Source: Belliella filtrata
Lineage (GTDB): Bacteria; Bacteroidota; Bacteroidia; Cytophagales; Cyclobacteriaceae
Assembly (NCBI RefSeq): GCF_022549775.1
Contig: NZ_JAKZGP010000001.1
Span: 1-64,000, forward strand
Direction: 5' to 3'
Length of the DNA: 64,000 nucleotides
Shown here: positions 54,516 through 62,060 of the stretch, in pieces
Layout of the letters: each line of letters begins with the position of its first letter
How positions within the stretch are numbered: position 1 is the first letter of the stretch
Program-made: the position numbers and the translations under genes
Notes under the pieces: model-generated
The model's input: the letters and a program-made list of their open reading frames with translations, nothing else
Database searches by the model: none
Told to the model about the DNA's origin: nothing

Positions 54516-55988
54516 ATGAATAAAACCCTAACCTCACGCTATTTGCTCCTGCTATTTTTAGTCTCTTCTTGTCAAACTGAAAATGTTAATAAAGCTCCCG
54601 TTGACCTCAATGCATATCATGAAGCATACGATAATTTTAAGGAGACTAGCATTAATAAGCGCAGATTCAAATACGATGAAGTCATACACTTAGTAAATGA
54701 TAGAAAAGGCACATTCGAAACCATAGAAATAGGCAAGTCTGTTCAAAACAGGCCTGTGTATCAAATGACCACTGGAAAAGGATCCACCAAAGTAATGCTC
54801 TGGTCACAGATGCATGGAAATGAAAGCACGGCTACCATGGCTTTGTTTGATTTGATGAACTTCTTGGAAGGTTCAGCTGATGATTTTGATAATATCAGGA
54901 ATAAGATTCTCCAGAACCTCCAAATTCGAATCATCCCAATGGTAAATCCAGACGGAATGGATTTATGGACGAGAAGAAACGCACTCTCCATAGACCTCAA
55001 TAGGGACGCTATAGCCTTGACTTCTCCAGAAGCCAAGATACTAAAAGAGGCACGGGAATCATTCGAGCCAACATTTGGATTCAACCTTCACGATCAGCAA
55101 ACCTACTATAATGTCAGCCAAACCAATAAACCTGCCACCATTTCCGTACTTGCGCCTGCATTCAACTATGAAACTGAAGTCAATGATGTCAGGAAAAAAG
55201 CCATGCAAGTGATCATCGGCATGAATGAAGCCTTGCAACTAAGTATTCCTGGACAAGTGGGTAAATATGATGATGCTTTTGAACCTAGAGCTTTTGGAGA
55301 TAACTTTCAAAAATGGGGTACTAGCACCATTCTTATAGAATCAGGTGGCTACCCAAATGACCCCGAAAAACAGCAAATAAGAAAATTGAACTTTATAGCA
55401 ATGCTTCACGCACTTGTTTTGATTGCTGATGATGCTTATCAACAGTACAAGATTAAAGACTACTATGCCATACCTGACAATGACTTGAAATTAATGGATG
55501 TTTTGATCAAAAACATCACCTTAGAAAATGACGGCTTGCCTTACCAAGCAGACTTAGGTATCAAAAGAAGAGAAGTAGAGGCAAATGGGGACTATTTTGT
55601 CAATGGAACAATAGATGACTTAGGAGATCTTTCAGTATTCTTTGGATATGAAGAAATAGATGCCGCAGGCATGAAAGTAGTAGAAGGAAAGCTTTTCCCA
55701 AACACTTTTGAAGATATCGATAGCATAAATGAAGAAAGAATAATTGAACTGTTGAGGGCCGGATACTTTGCCGTAAGCGTAAATCAAGTGCCAACTGAAT
55801 CCATGCTGCACAAGCTCCCCGTACAAATCTTATATCAAAAATCAGAGCTTTCTTCATCCCTTGAACTTGGCTCTGGAGCAAACTTCTTTTTGCAAAAAGA
55901 TGATGAGCTAAAATATGCAGTAATCAATGGTTATTTGATAAATTTAGAGAATTCTATCAAATCAGATTTCAAGATGAGGATCTATTAA
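54516..55988 (+). CDS. M14-family carboxypeptidase lipoprotein
   Basis: 490 residues from MNKTLTSRYLLLLFLVSSC, with a lipobox at Cys19, so a membrane-anchored lipoprotein. The in-frame ATG at 54438 lies in the promoter and adds 26 residues not like a signal. Zinc ligands are His100 and Glu103 (MHGNES) and His192 (FNLHDQ). The catalytic Glu275 lies in LIESGGYP. Substrate residues NPDG and SIDLNRDA are present. The C-terminal 150 residues lack a clear domain. It is divergent from the dipeptide epimerase gene. Confidence 0.87.
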   Translation: MNKTLTSRYLLLLFLVSSCQTENVNKAPVDLNAYHEAYDNFKETSINKRRFKYDEVIHLVNDRKGTFETIEIGKSVQNRPVYQMTTGKGSTKVMLWSQMHGNESTATMALFDLMNFLEGSADDFDNIRNKILQNLQIRIIPMVNPDGMDLWTRRNALSIDLNRDAIALTSPEAKILKEARESFEPTFGFNLHDQQTYYNVSQTNKPATISVLAPAFNYETEVNDVRKKAMQVIIGMNEALQLSIPGQVGKYDDAFEPRAFGDNFQKWGTSTILIESGGYPNDPEKQQIRKLNFIAMLHALVLIADDAYQQYKIKDYYAIPDNDLKLMDVLIKNITLENDGLPYQADLGIKRREVEANGDYFVNGTIDDLGDLSVFFGYEEIDAAGMKVVEGKLFPNTFEDIDSINEERIIELLRAGYFAVSVNQVPTESMLHKLPVQILYQKSELSSSLELGSGANFFLQKDDELKYAVINGYLINLENSIKSDFKMRIY

Positions 55989-56065
55989 GCAACTTCACGC
56001 TAATATCAAAAATCTGGCAAGAAAATGGATAGCAAATCCTTACTCAGCATCTAAAACAAATTCTC

Positions 56066-56797
56066 ATGAAAAAGCACCTTACTGCAGCCATTTTTGCACT
56101 TTCAATTATCGTCGCAGCCGCCATTTTAGGCAATGCAATCATCAATAGAAATAAGAAATCAGGAACAGTCGATGTGACGGGATTAGGAGAACAAAATTTC
56201 TCCTCAGACTTAGTCGTCTGGGAGGGAAACTTCAGTAGGGAAAGTTATGATATCAAAGATGCCTACGCAGACCTAGAAAAAGATCGTAAAGCTGTTACAG
56301 ATTACTTGGTAAAAAAAGGAATTCCCACAGAACAGATTATCTTTAAAGCAGTAAATACAAACCCACGCTATCAACAAAACTATAACAGCAGCGGCAATTA
56401 CATGGGTCAGACATTCCTAGGGTATGAACTGAATCAATCTCTTCAAATAGAATCTAAAGAAGTAGAAAAAGTAGATCAGATATCTAGAGAAATCACCGAG
56501 CTACTTTTACAGGGCGTACGCTTCTATTCTCAGCCACCAAGATATTATTATACCAAGCTAGAGAGTCTGAAAATAGAAATGATCTCAAAAGCCACTGAAG
56601 ATGCACGCCTTCGAGCCGAAAGAATAGCCGAAAACTCTGGATCAAAACTTGGAAAACTCATCTCTGCCAACATGGGAATCTTCCAAATCACAGGCCAAAA
56701 CTCCGCCGAAGATTATTCTTGGGGAGGTACACTCAACACCAGCTCCAAAGAAAAAACCGCATCTATTACCATGAGGCTGAGCTATAGTGTCAAATAA
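56066..56797 (+). CDS. SIMPL domain protein
   Basis: 243 residues. One N-terminal hydrophobic helix (about 5-27) acts as signal or anchor. The SIMPL/DUF541 domain follows with VDVTGLGEQNFSSDLVVWEGNFSRE, then AYADLEKDRKAVTDYLVKKGIP and the C-terminal KATEDARLRAERIAENSGSKLGKLISANMGIFQIT. Family members are periplasmic or outer-membrane proteins (BP26 forms channels) with stress-related roles. The exact role is unknown. A short gap leads to the DUF1456 gene. Confidence 0.9.
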   Translation: MKKHLTAAIFALSIIVAAAILGNAIINRNKKSGTVDVTGLGEQNFSSDLVVWEGNFSRESYDIKDAYADLEKDRKAVTDYLVKKGIPTEQIIFKAVNTNPRYQQNYNSSGNYMGQTFLGYELNQSLQIESKEVEKVDQISREITELLLQGVRFYSQPPRYYYTKLESLKIEMISKATEDARLRAERIAENSGSKLGKLISANMGIFQITGQNSAEDYSWGGTLNTSSKEKTASITMRLSYSVK

Positions 56798-56872
56798 CTT
56801 AAAATGAGTAAGAAAGGTAAAACGACAAAAGTGTGACCTTGAATATTCCCAAACAGCATCAATAAAGCATAT

Positions 56873-57334
56873 ATGAACAATAACGACATTCTCAGAAGCC
56901 TTCGGTACACATTTAACTTTAATGATGAACAGATGATCTCCATTTTCAAGAAAGGAACACTAGAGGTCAACAGAGAAACAGTAAGCAATTGGCTCAAGAA
57001 AGATGATGACCCCGCATTCAAGGCGATATATGATGTAGATTTGGCGTCATTTCTTAATGGACTGATTGTCAAAAATCGTGGCAAGAAAGATGGAGAAGAT
57101 CCAAAGCCAGAAAAGAGCCTGAACAACAATATGGTATTCAGAAAACTCAAAATTGCACTGAATATGAAGGATGAAGATATCTTGGATGCTTTGGACTTGA
57201 TAGGTTTTAGGTTTAGCAAACATGAGCTTAGCGCACTATTCCGCAAACCCACTCAAAGCCAATTCCGCCCCTGCAAAGACCAGGTTTTGAGGTATTTTTT
57301 GAAAAGTTTGCAAGTTAAATATAGACCAGAATGA
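56873..57334 (+). CDS. DUF1456 (YehS) family protein
   Basis: 153 residues built of two tandem DUF1456 repeats. The first is NNNDILRSLRYTFNFNDEQMISIF (about 1-70) and the second is NNNMVFRKLKIALNMKDEDILDALDLIGF (about 88-150), each ending in a phenylalanine/leucine-rich helix. The family is soluble and widespread in bacteria with no assigned function. It ends about 35 bases before the antitoxin pseudogene on the other strand. Confidence 0.93.
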   Translation: MNNNDILRSLRYTFNFNDEQMISIFKKGTLEVNRETVSNWLKKDDDPAFKAIYDVDLASFLNGLIVKNRGKKDGEDPKPEKSLNNNMVFRKLKIALNMKDEDILDALDLIGFRFSKHELSALFRKPTQSQFRPCKDQVLRYFLKSLQVKYRPE

Positions 57335-57370
57335 GGGGTTGATTAGGGTGAAAAATAGGGCTTAGCTTGA

Positions 57371-57605
57371 TTATAAGAAGGTTAACCCAATTCTTCTATT
57401 TAATCCTTGTTCAAGGATCCGAATCAATGTTGACAACTATTCCTGTTTCCTTTTCCAGTTTCCAGTTTTGAAATATAACTTTTCTCTGTCCCTACCTTTT
57501 TCGCTAATTGCTCTTGCATCAGGTTTGCTTACTTTCACTTCCTATTATTTTTTGTTCCATTTTTATCAGTCTATCGAATGTTTTGACTTTAAAATAATCT
57601 TTCAT
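57371..57605 (-). pseudogene. Broken XRE-type antitoxin (HigA-like) gene
   Basis: An ATG at 57605-57603 starts KDYFKVKTFDRLIKMEQKIIG. A frame change leads to LMQEQLAKKVGTEKSYISKLETGKGN, the Cro/C1-type helix-turn-helix. A second change leads to LIRILEQGLNRRIGLTFL and a stop at 57371-57373. These three blocks match the start, DNA-binding core and C-terminal 'ILExGLxxxI' end of HigA-like antitoxins, but lie in three different frames. The first block also lacks about 20 residues normally present. No toxin gene is next to it. Confidence 0.75.
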
Positions 57606-58741
57606 TAATCTTCCTGCCTTCTCAATTCATAAATAGCATACCTGGAATAATCTTGCTCTACCTCTACACTTTCTCGTATTCTCATCAACAGCTTACCATC
57701 TCGGAAGGATAGAATCTCTGAATGTGGCTCTGCTTCCTCTGGGAATGCTATTTCAAACCTTTCTTGACCTTCCAAGGAGACAACCATTATGCTGTAGCAA
57801 GCTGGGTCTTTATGAGCCAAATAATCAGGATTGCTATCCATTAGATTCTGAATTTCCCCTTCTGATTTCCCCATAAAGTAAACCAAAACAATTGTATGCT
57901 TATCTAGCTTGTACACACCAACATTTCTAGCTTGATTTGAAGCAAGAAAAGATTCATGATCCAGAGAAATCTTACTGACCAGCTCAAAACCATTGAAAAT
58001 GTCATAAATACCCAAGATTGAACTGTTCTTAAATGTCAAATATAGTAACCCCTCTTCTTGATCCAGGTGAAAAATTTGAATTGGTCTGAAGTATTGAGCT
58101 TCAAGCTCTGAATCATTGAAATACTCCATATCCAAGCTCAAATCCGACTTTAAATCTTTAGCCGAAGTGCTGTAATACTCTAACAGTTTTTGCTCTTGCA
58201 ATACTTCATTCTTTTCAAACTGATGAAAGCTAAAACCTGAAAAAAAGCTAGCAAAAAAAGAAAAATCAGTGCCATTTTCACCCATAAAGTAAGGCACTTT
58301 GAATCTAGGACCAGAATATAAGAATACAGAAATTTTGGGAGAAAATTTTATCCTTTCAATGACATGCCAGTCAGTATCATACTTTATCAACTCTCCTGCA
58401 CTCTGAAGAAAATAACCCTCTTCATCCTGACTAAAGGAAGCAGCAGTAAGTAATGAATTGTACTCATCAGGCCCCTCTCCTTGAAGCTTGATGCTGTTTA
58501 ATTCCTTTCCTTGATAATCAAGAACGACAAACTCTTCATTAATAACATCATAGCCAAGATAATTTCTCTTCGATTCATTAAAATCAAGAATCCTGACAGC
58601 ATTTTCTCTGGGGATATCAAAGGAATCCACCTTCACAATATCGTACATAACATCACCTCCAAAAAGATTTTCACTTCTTTGGTTACTACCACAGGATGTG
58701 ATTACCCCTGGCAACAATATTAAAAACAAAAGCCTTCTCAT
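57605..58741 (-). CDS. 6-bladed beta-propeller lipoprotein
   Basis: 378 residues. The signal peptide ends in a lipobox (VITSC, Cys17), so the protein is a lipoprotein. The mature part is strand rich, with propeller-like repeats such as EFVVLDYQGKELNSIKLQGEGPDEY, YFLQSAGELIKYDTDWHVIERIKFSP and GLLYLTFKNSSILGIYDIFNGFEL. It resembles the 6-bladed beta-propeller/DUF4221 group of Bacteroidota lipoproteins. The function is unknown. A similar protein is encoded 93 bases upstream, so the two may have arisen by duplication. Confidence 0.75.
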   Translation of the reverse strand: MRRLLFLILLPGVITSCGSNQRSENLFGGDVMYDIVKVDSFDIPRENAVRILDFNESKRNYLGYDVINEEFVVLDYQGKELNSIKLQGEGPDEYNSLLTAASFSQDEEGYFLQSAGELIKYDTDWHVIERIKFSPKISVFLYSGPRFKVPYFMGENGTDFSFFASFFSGFSFHQFEKNEVLQEQKLLEYYSTSAKDLKSDLSLDMEYFNDSELEAQYFRPIQIFHLDQEEGLLYLTFKNSSILGIYDIFNGFELVSKISLDHESFLASNQARNVGVYKLDKHTIVLVYFMGKSEGEIQNLMDSNPDYLAHKDPACYSIMVVSLEGQERFEIAFPEEAEPHSEILSFRDGKLLMRIRESVEVEQDYSRYAIYELRRQED

Positions 58742-58834
58742 AGTTAGTAATTATTTATGGATAAATACTCTTGATATGTTTATCATATACTTCTTAAAGA
58801 AATTTCTTGGCGGAAAATATTTTTGAGTTAATGA

Positions 58835-59965
58835 TCATTTATTAATACTTATCCTAACAAATCCCATTTCATCATCCATATTAGTAAACACCCATAGCTT
58901 CCCCTCCTTAGCGAAATACTTTGTGCTTTCTGTATCAAGTTCTGGAACTTCTACTTCTGAGACTAAATTAAAGTCTTCGTCAAAAACAGTTAGAAAAACT
59001 TTTACTTCTTTAACTTGGGGAAGAAATGCATTTTCTGGCTTAATATCAGTAAAAACTCTTTGGGCAGATAAACGCAGATACCTCTTATTTACCTGATCCC
59101 AGACTGGAGGACTGAATTTTATCTGTTCTAAAAAGCCCTGATAAAATTTTTTTAATATTTCTACAGAGACTATTTCTTCTTTCTCAATTTGTTTGACACT
59201 TTTAGGAGTTAATGTAGGTTCATAAGAGACCTTTTTTACTTGCTCTCCTCCAGTATCAAAAATGTACATTTCATTGGAAAAGTCATGGCTAACGATGGCG
59301 TAACCATTTTCTGCAGTAAGATACACCATGGGATCTAAAAAATAGTAGTGACCATTATCATCAAACTCCAAAATATTGTTTTGATATACCCCTTCAGAAT
59401 CTATTTCAACAGTCTCTTTTGTATGTTCATTTACTGACAAAATTTCTAAGCTAACACTCCTATCACCTTTATAGGACAAGCCAAAAACTTTCATAGAGTC
59501 GTTATAACTTAACGTAAGTTCATTCCTTAACATCTGAAAATCTTCACCTTCGTTGACTTTAGACCAGTCTGCTTTTTTGAGAAGTTTAGCATCCATATTG
59601 AAAACACTTGATTGAACTGATCCTTTGATAAAAAATAAGTCATTTGCCAGCGCATAAATATAATTTACATAACTCGTACCGTTAGGTCCTTCTTTTTGAA
59701 ATGGAATACTTTGTACAAACTCCAGTCTTTCCAGATTGATCTCATCTATGGAATGATCAAATCTATTGAACAAATAAATGGCGTCTTTGTCAAAATTCAC
59801 GCTAGCATTGGTAATATTTCTGGAGAGATCGAGATTTCTTTCTTTGGAATCAATCACTAAAGTATCTAGACTATAAGAAATTGCATGAACATAATCATTA
59901 CTGGTATTTTGACTACACGAGAAATGTAGACATAATAAAAGGGCAAAAATCGTGTGCTGCTTCAT
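58835..59965 (-). CDS. 6-bladed beta-propeller lipoprotein, second copy
   Basis: 376 residues from MKQHTIFALLLCLHFSC, with lipobox Cys17; an ATG three codons earlier is possible. The body repeats strand units such as IYLFNRFDHSIDEINLERLEFVQSIPFQKEGPNGTSY, YFLDPMVYLTAENGYAIVSHDFSNEMYIFDTGGEQV and LWVFTNMDDEMGFVRISIN. The overall plan matches its neighbour, but the two share only pattern and length by eye. This is also like DUF4221 proteins. Nothing indicates the ligand. Confidence 0.75.
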   Translation of the reverse strand: MKQHTIFALLLCLHFSCSQNTSNDYVHAISYSLDTLVIDSKERNLDLSRNITNASVNFDKDAIYLFNRFDHSIDEINLERLEFVQSIPFQKEGPNGTSYVNYIYALANDLFFIKGSVQSSVFNMDAKLLKKADWSKVNEGEDFQMLRNELTLSYNDSMKVFGLSYKGDRSVSLEILSVNEHTKETVEIDSEGVYQNNILEFDDNGHYYFLDPMVYLTAENGYAIVSHDFSNEMYIFDTGGEQVKKVSYEPTLTPKSVKQIEKEEIVSVEILKKFYQGFLEQIKFSPPVWDQVNKRYLRLSAQRVFTDIKPENAFLPQVKEVKVFLTVFDEDFNLVSEVEVPELDTESTKYFAKEGKLWVFTNMDDEMGFVRISINK

Positions 59966-60266
59966 AAAATTCAATATTGACTAAAACTATAGCTAACTAC
60001 TGTAAGGTTTATTTAATTTTTGAGAGGAAAACACAACCTCTAAACACCTCATTTTTAGTGATATTTAGTAGGTGGTTTGAGTGTTGTTTGTCAAGTGATA
60101 TAATTTCATACTTTAAATAAAGATGATGCATAAGATAAACAATTAATGATAAAACTAAAATTTTATCTGTAAGAGTTTGAAAAACATGAGCTGTAATCTT
60201 CGAAAAATAACCAATACACCCTTCTTGGAAAAAGATCTTTGCTCAAAATTAGGCGCCATTAAACGA

Positions 60267-60299
60267 AAAAAAGCGAGACTATTCAGTCTCGCTTTTTAC
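60267..60299. repeat. 33-bp direct repeat, left copy
   Basis: Bases 60267-60299 are identical over 33 bp to 62028-62060. The repeat is a perfect hairpin (AAAAAGCGAGACT ... AGTCTCGCTTTTT), the same sequence as the RNase G terminator. It ends three bases before the left inverted repeat of the insertion sequence. It looks like a target duplication of unusual length. Confidence 0.8.
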
Positions 60300-60302
60300 T
60301 CG

Positions 60303-60319
60303 ACTTTGGCTATTTACTA
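60303..60319 (+). repeat. Left terminal inverted repeat of the IS
   Basis: ACTTTGGCTATTTACTA matches the reversed right end at 14 of 17 bases. Confidence 0.7.
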
Positions 60320-60328
60320 GTTTGGAGA

Positions 60329-60367
60329 AAAAAAAGAGTCACAATTTGGAATTGTGGCTTTTTTTTT
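60329..60367. terminator. Terminator inside the left end of the IS
   Basis: A stem of A-run plus GAGTCACAATT pairs with AATTGTGGCTT plus a T-run across a three-base loop, with two G-T pairs. It lies ahead of the transposase frames and would stop transcription entering from outside. Confidence 0.75.
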
Positions 60368-60375
60368 AGACTTTT

Positions 60376-60399
60376 ATATCTAGTTATTTGACTAGATAT
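60376..60399 (+). promoter_or_regulatory. Hairpin covering the start codon of the first IS frame
   Basis: ATATCTAGT (60376-60384) pairs perfectly with ACTAGATAT (60391-60399) across a six-base loop. The ATG is at 60398-60400, so its first two bases are in the stem and it would be hidden on a transcript reading in from outside. Confidence 0.55.
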
Positions 60400-60604
60400 G
60401 GGATATCCAACTAAAATTCAGCTCATAAAGAGAGCGAAAAGTGAACAATGGTACATCAACTTTCCCGCAGCAGTGGCTCAGGCTATTGAATTTGAACAGG
60501 GAGAAATAGTCGAGTGGATTATTGATGATCACCAGAGACTAGTACTTCAGCGAAGTGAGAAGGCTACCGAAGGCCTTAAAAAAAAACTGCCCAACAAAAC
60601 CTGA
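60398..60604 (+). CDS. IS first frame: AbrB-like N-terminal part of transposase
   Basis: 68 residues, MGYPTKIQLIKRAKSEQWYI with FPAAVAQAIEFEQGEIVEWII following. This is the small swapped-hairpin-like domain that precedes DDE transposases of this type. The frame ends in LKKKLPNKT, directly past a run of nine A (60578-60586). A -1 slip on the run enters the second frame after KKK and yields one continuous protein. Either programmed frameshifting or a mutation in the homopolymer explains the split. Its own start is covered by a hairpin. Confidence 0.7.
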   Translation: MGYPTKIQLIKRAKSEQWYINFPAAVAQAIEFEQGEIVEWIIDDHQRLVLQRSEKATEGLKKKLPNKT

Positions 60605-62016
60605 AAGAGGTTTTTGAATCTATCTTTTCTCAATGTAAAGGAGCCTTTAAGCAATCTCGTACCTGGAAAAGAGCCTTTGGTCTTGCCGAAGGTGTTTTGG
60701 GTTGTGTAGGAAGGAGTACCGTTACAGGTATGATATCTGCTACCGGGCAGCATTTCAAAGACTGGTCGGCAGCCTATCGGCTTTTTCAAGGCGACAGGAT
60801 GGATACAAGCAAGCTTTTTTCGGTGATCAGGAAGACAGTAGCGGATGCTATTTCGGCAGACGAAAGGGAGATTTATGCCCATATGGATGATACCCTGTTG
60901 AGAAAAAGGGGTAAAAAAGTATCTGGGGCAAAATGGATGAGAGACCCCCTTGGCCCTCCTTTCCAGACCAATCTTGTATGGGGTCAGCGGTTTATTGAGG
61001 TATCTCTCTCCTTGTGTTCCAAAATGGATAAAGTTCAGGCAACCACAATACCTGTGGACCTTCAGCACTGCCCCTCTGTCTCCAAACCCAAAAAAGACAG
61101 TCTCCAAGAAGAACACGACCTGTACAGGGAAGCGCAGAAAAAAATGAAACTCAGCGTAATCGGAGCTCAGAGAATCTCTGAACTGAGAAAGGATCTTGAC
61201 AAAGACGGACATAACGAAAAAACGCTGGTTGTTAGCGTTGATGGCAGCTATACCAATGAAGCTGTTCTTAAAAAGCTAGATGAAAATGTCGTTCTAATTG
61301 GTAGAATACGTAAGGACTGCAAGCTCCACGAATCACCTGAAATCTCCCAAAGCAAAGGAAGAAAACTTGTTTATGGAAAACAATTACCAACCCCCGAGCA
61401 GATCCGCCAGTCAGATGAATATGAATGGAAAGAAGTCAAAGCATGGGCTGCAGGGAAGGTTCACACTTTTAATGTCAAAACAGTTGAGCAGGTGAGATGG
61501 AGAAAGTCAGGACCAATGAATTTAAGACTGATTATCATAAGGCCAGTAAGTTATCGACTTACAAAAAAATCAAGGCTCCTTTACAGGGATCCAGCATACC
61601 TAATATGTACATCTACAGAACTATCGCTTGAAAAAATCCTTCAGGCATATCTATGGCGCTGGGGCATAGAAGTGAATTTCAGAGATCAGAAGACATTGAT
61701 GGGATGTGGCCAGGCCCAGGTGAGAAAAGAAAAACCCTGTAGCAAAGTACCTCAATTTATTACTGCTGTTTATTCGATGTTACTCTTATCTGCGTCAATA
61801 GCCAAAATAACTGAATTACCACGTCCTAAATGGTATAAGAAAAAGAAAAATCAGAGGTTAACAACCCAAGACTTTATCAACCAATTTAGAGCAATAAACT
61901 GGTCTGATTCAGTCAAAATCAATTTCTCCGACTTCGTGAACATGGAGCAAAAACAACGAAGTACTAAAAATTACCCAGTTCATACTTTATCAAGCCTATT
62001 CTATAATAGAAATTAG
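60580..62016 (+). CDS. IS second frame: DDE transposase
   Basis: Open from a TAA at 60577-60579 to 62016, about 478 codons. It begins KKTAQQNLKEVFESIFSQ and has no ATG near the start; the first stand-alone start would be a TTG at 60697. Catalytic acids are visible as MDDTLLRKRGKK, then VVSVDGSYTNEAVLKKL and WRWGIEVNFRDQKTLMG, giving D, D and E. The C-terminus is basic. With the first frame joined by a -1 slip the product would be about 540 residues, typical of full transposases. The stop codon lies inside the right inverted repeat. Confidence 0.85.
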   Translation, partial: KKTAQQNLKEVFESIFSQCKGAFKQSRTWKRAFGLAEGVLGCVGRSTVTGMISATGQHFKDWSAAYRLFQGDRMDTSKLFSVIRKTVADAISADEREIYAHMDDTLLRKRGKKVSGAKWMRDPLGPPFQTNLVWGQRFIEVSLSLCSKMDKVQATTIPVDLQHCPSVSKPKKDSLQEEHDLYREAQKKMKLSVIGAQRISELRKDLDKDGHNEKTLVVSVDGSYTNEAVLKKLDENVVLIGRIRKDCKLHESPEISQSKGRKLVYGKQLPTPEQIRQSDEYEWKEVKAWAAGKVHTFNVKTVEQVRWRKSGPMNLRLIIIRPVSYRLTKKSRLLYRDPAYLICTSTELSLEKILQAYLWRWGIEVNFRDQKTLMGCGQAQVRKEKPCSKVPQFITAVYSMLLLSASIAKITELPRPKWYKKKKNQRLTTQDFINQFRAINWSDSVKINFSDFVNMEQKQRSTKNYPVHTLSSLFYNRN

Positions 62017-62023
62017 CCAAACT
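62007..62023 (-). repeat. Right terminal inverted repeat of the IS
   Basis: Read on the minus strand it is AGTTTGGCTAATTTCTA, 14 of 17 matches to the left end. The transposase stop codon TAG is within it. Confidence 0.7.
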
Positions 62024-62027
62024 TAAG

Positions 62028-62060
62028 AAAAAAGCGAGACTATTCAGTCTCGCTTTTTAC
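62028..62060 (-). terminator. Terminator of rng, also right copy of the 33-bp repeat
   Basis: A perfect 13-bp stem (AAAAAGCGAGACT with AGTCTCGCTTTTT on the minus strand) with a four-base loop GAAT. The rng stop codon TAG is made by the end of the loop and the start of the right arm. The same 33 bases occur at 60267-60299. Confidence 0.85.

Larger units (their letters stand above)
60303..62023 (+). mobile_element. Insertion sequence, DDE transposase, two reading frames
   Basis: Imperfect terminal inverted repeats of 17 bp (14 matching) bound about 1.72 kb: left ACTTTGGCTATTTACTA at 60303-60319, right at 62007-62023 reading AGTTTGGCTAATTTCTA on the minus strand. Inside lie, in order, a terminator hairpin, a start-codon hairpin, a 68-codon frame and a long DDE transposase frame. 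The 33-bp direct repeats flank it, three and four bases outside. The transposase resembles the IS701/IS4-type DDE group; the family needs a database comparison. It appears intact. Confidence 0.8.

Noticed and set aside
56782-57252. 156-codon minus-strand frame over DUF1456
   Set aside because: The plus strand encodes a clear two-repeat DUF1456 protein. The minus frame is serine/leucine-rich, as expected of a shadow.
60547-61212. 221-codon minus-strand frame in the IS
   Set aside because: It is opposite the DDE transposase, which has catalytic motifs. The minus frame has none.
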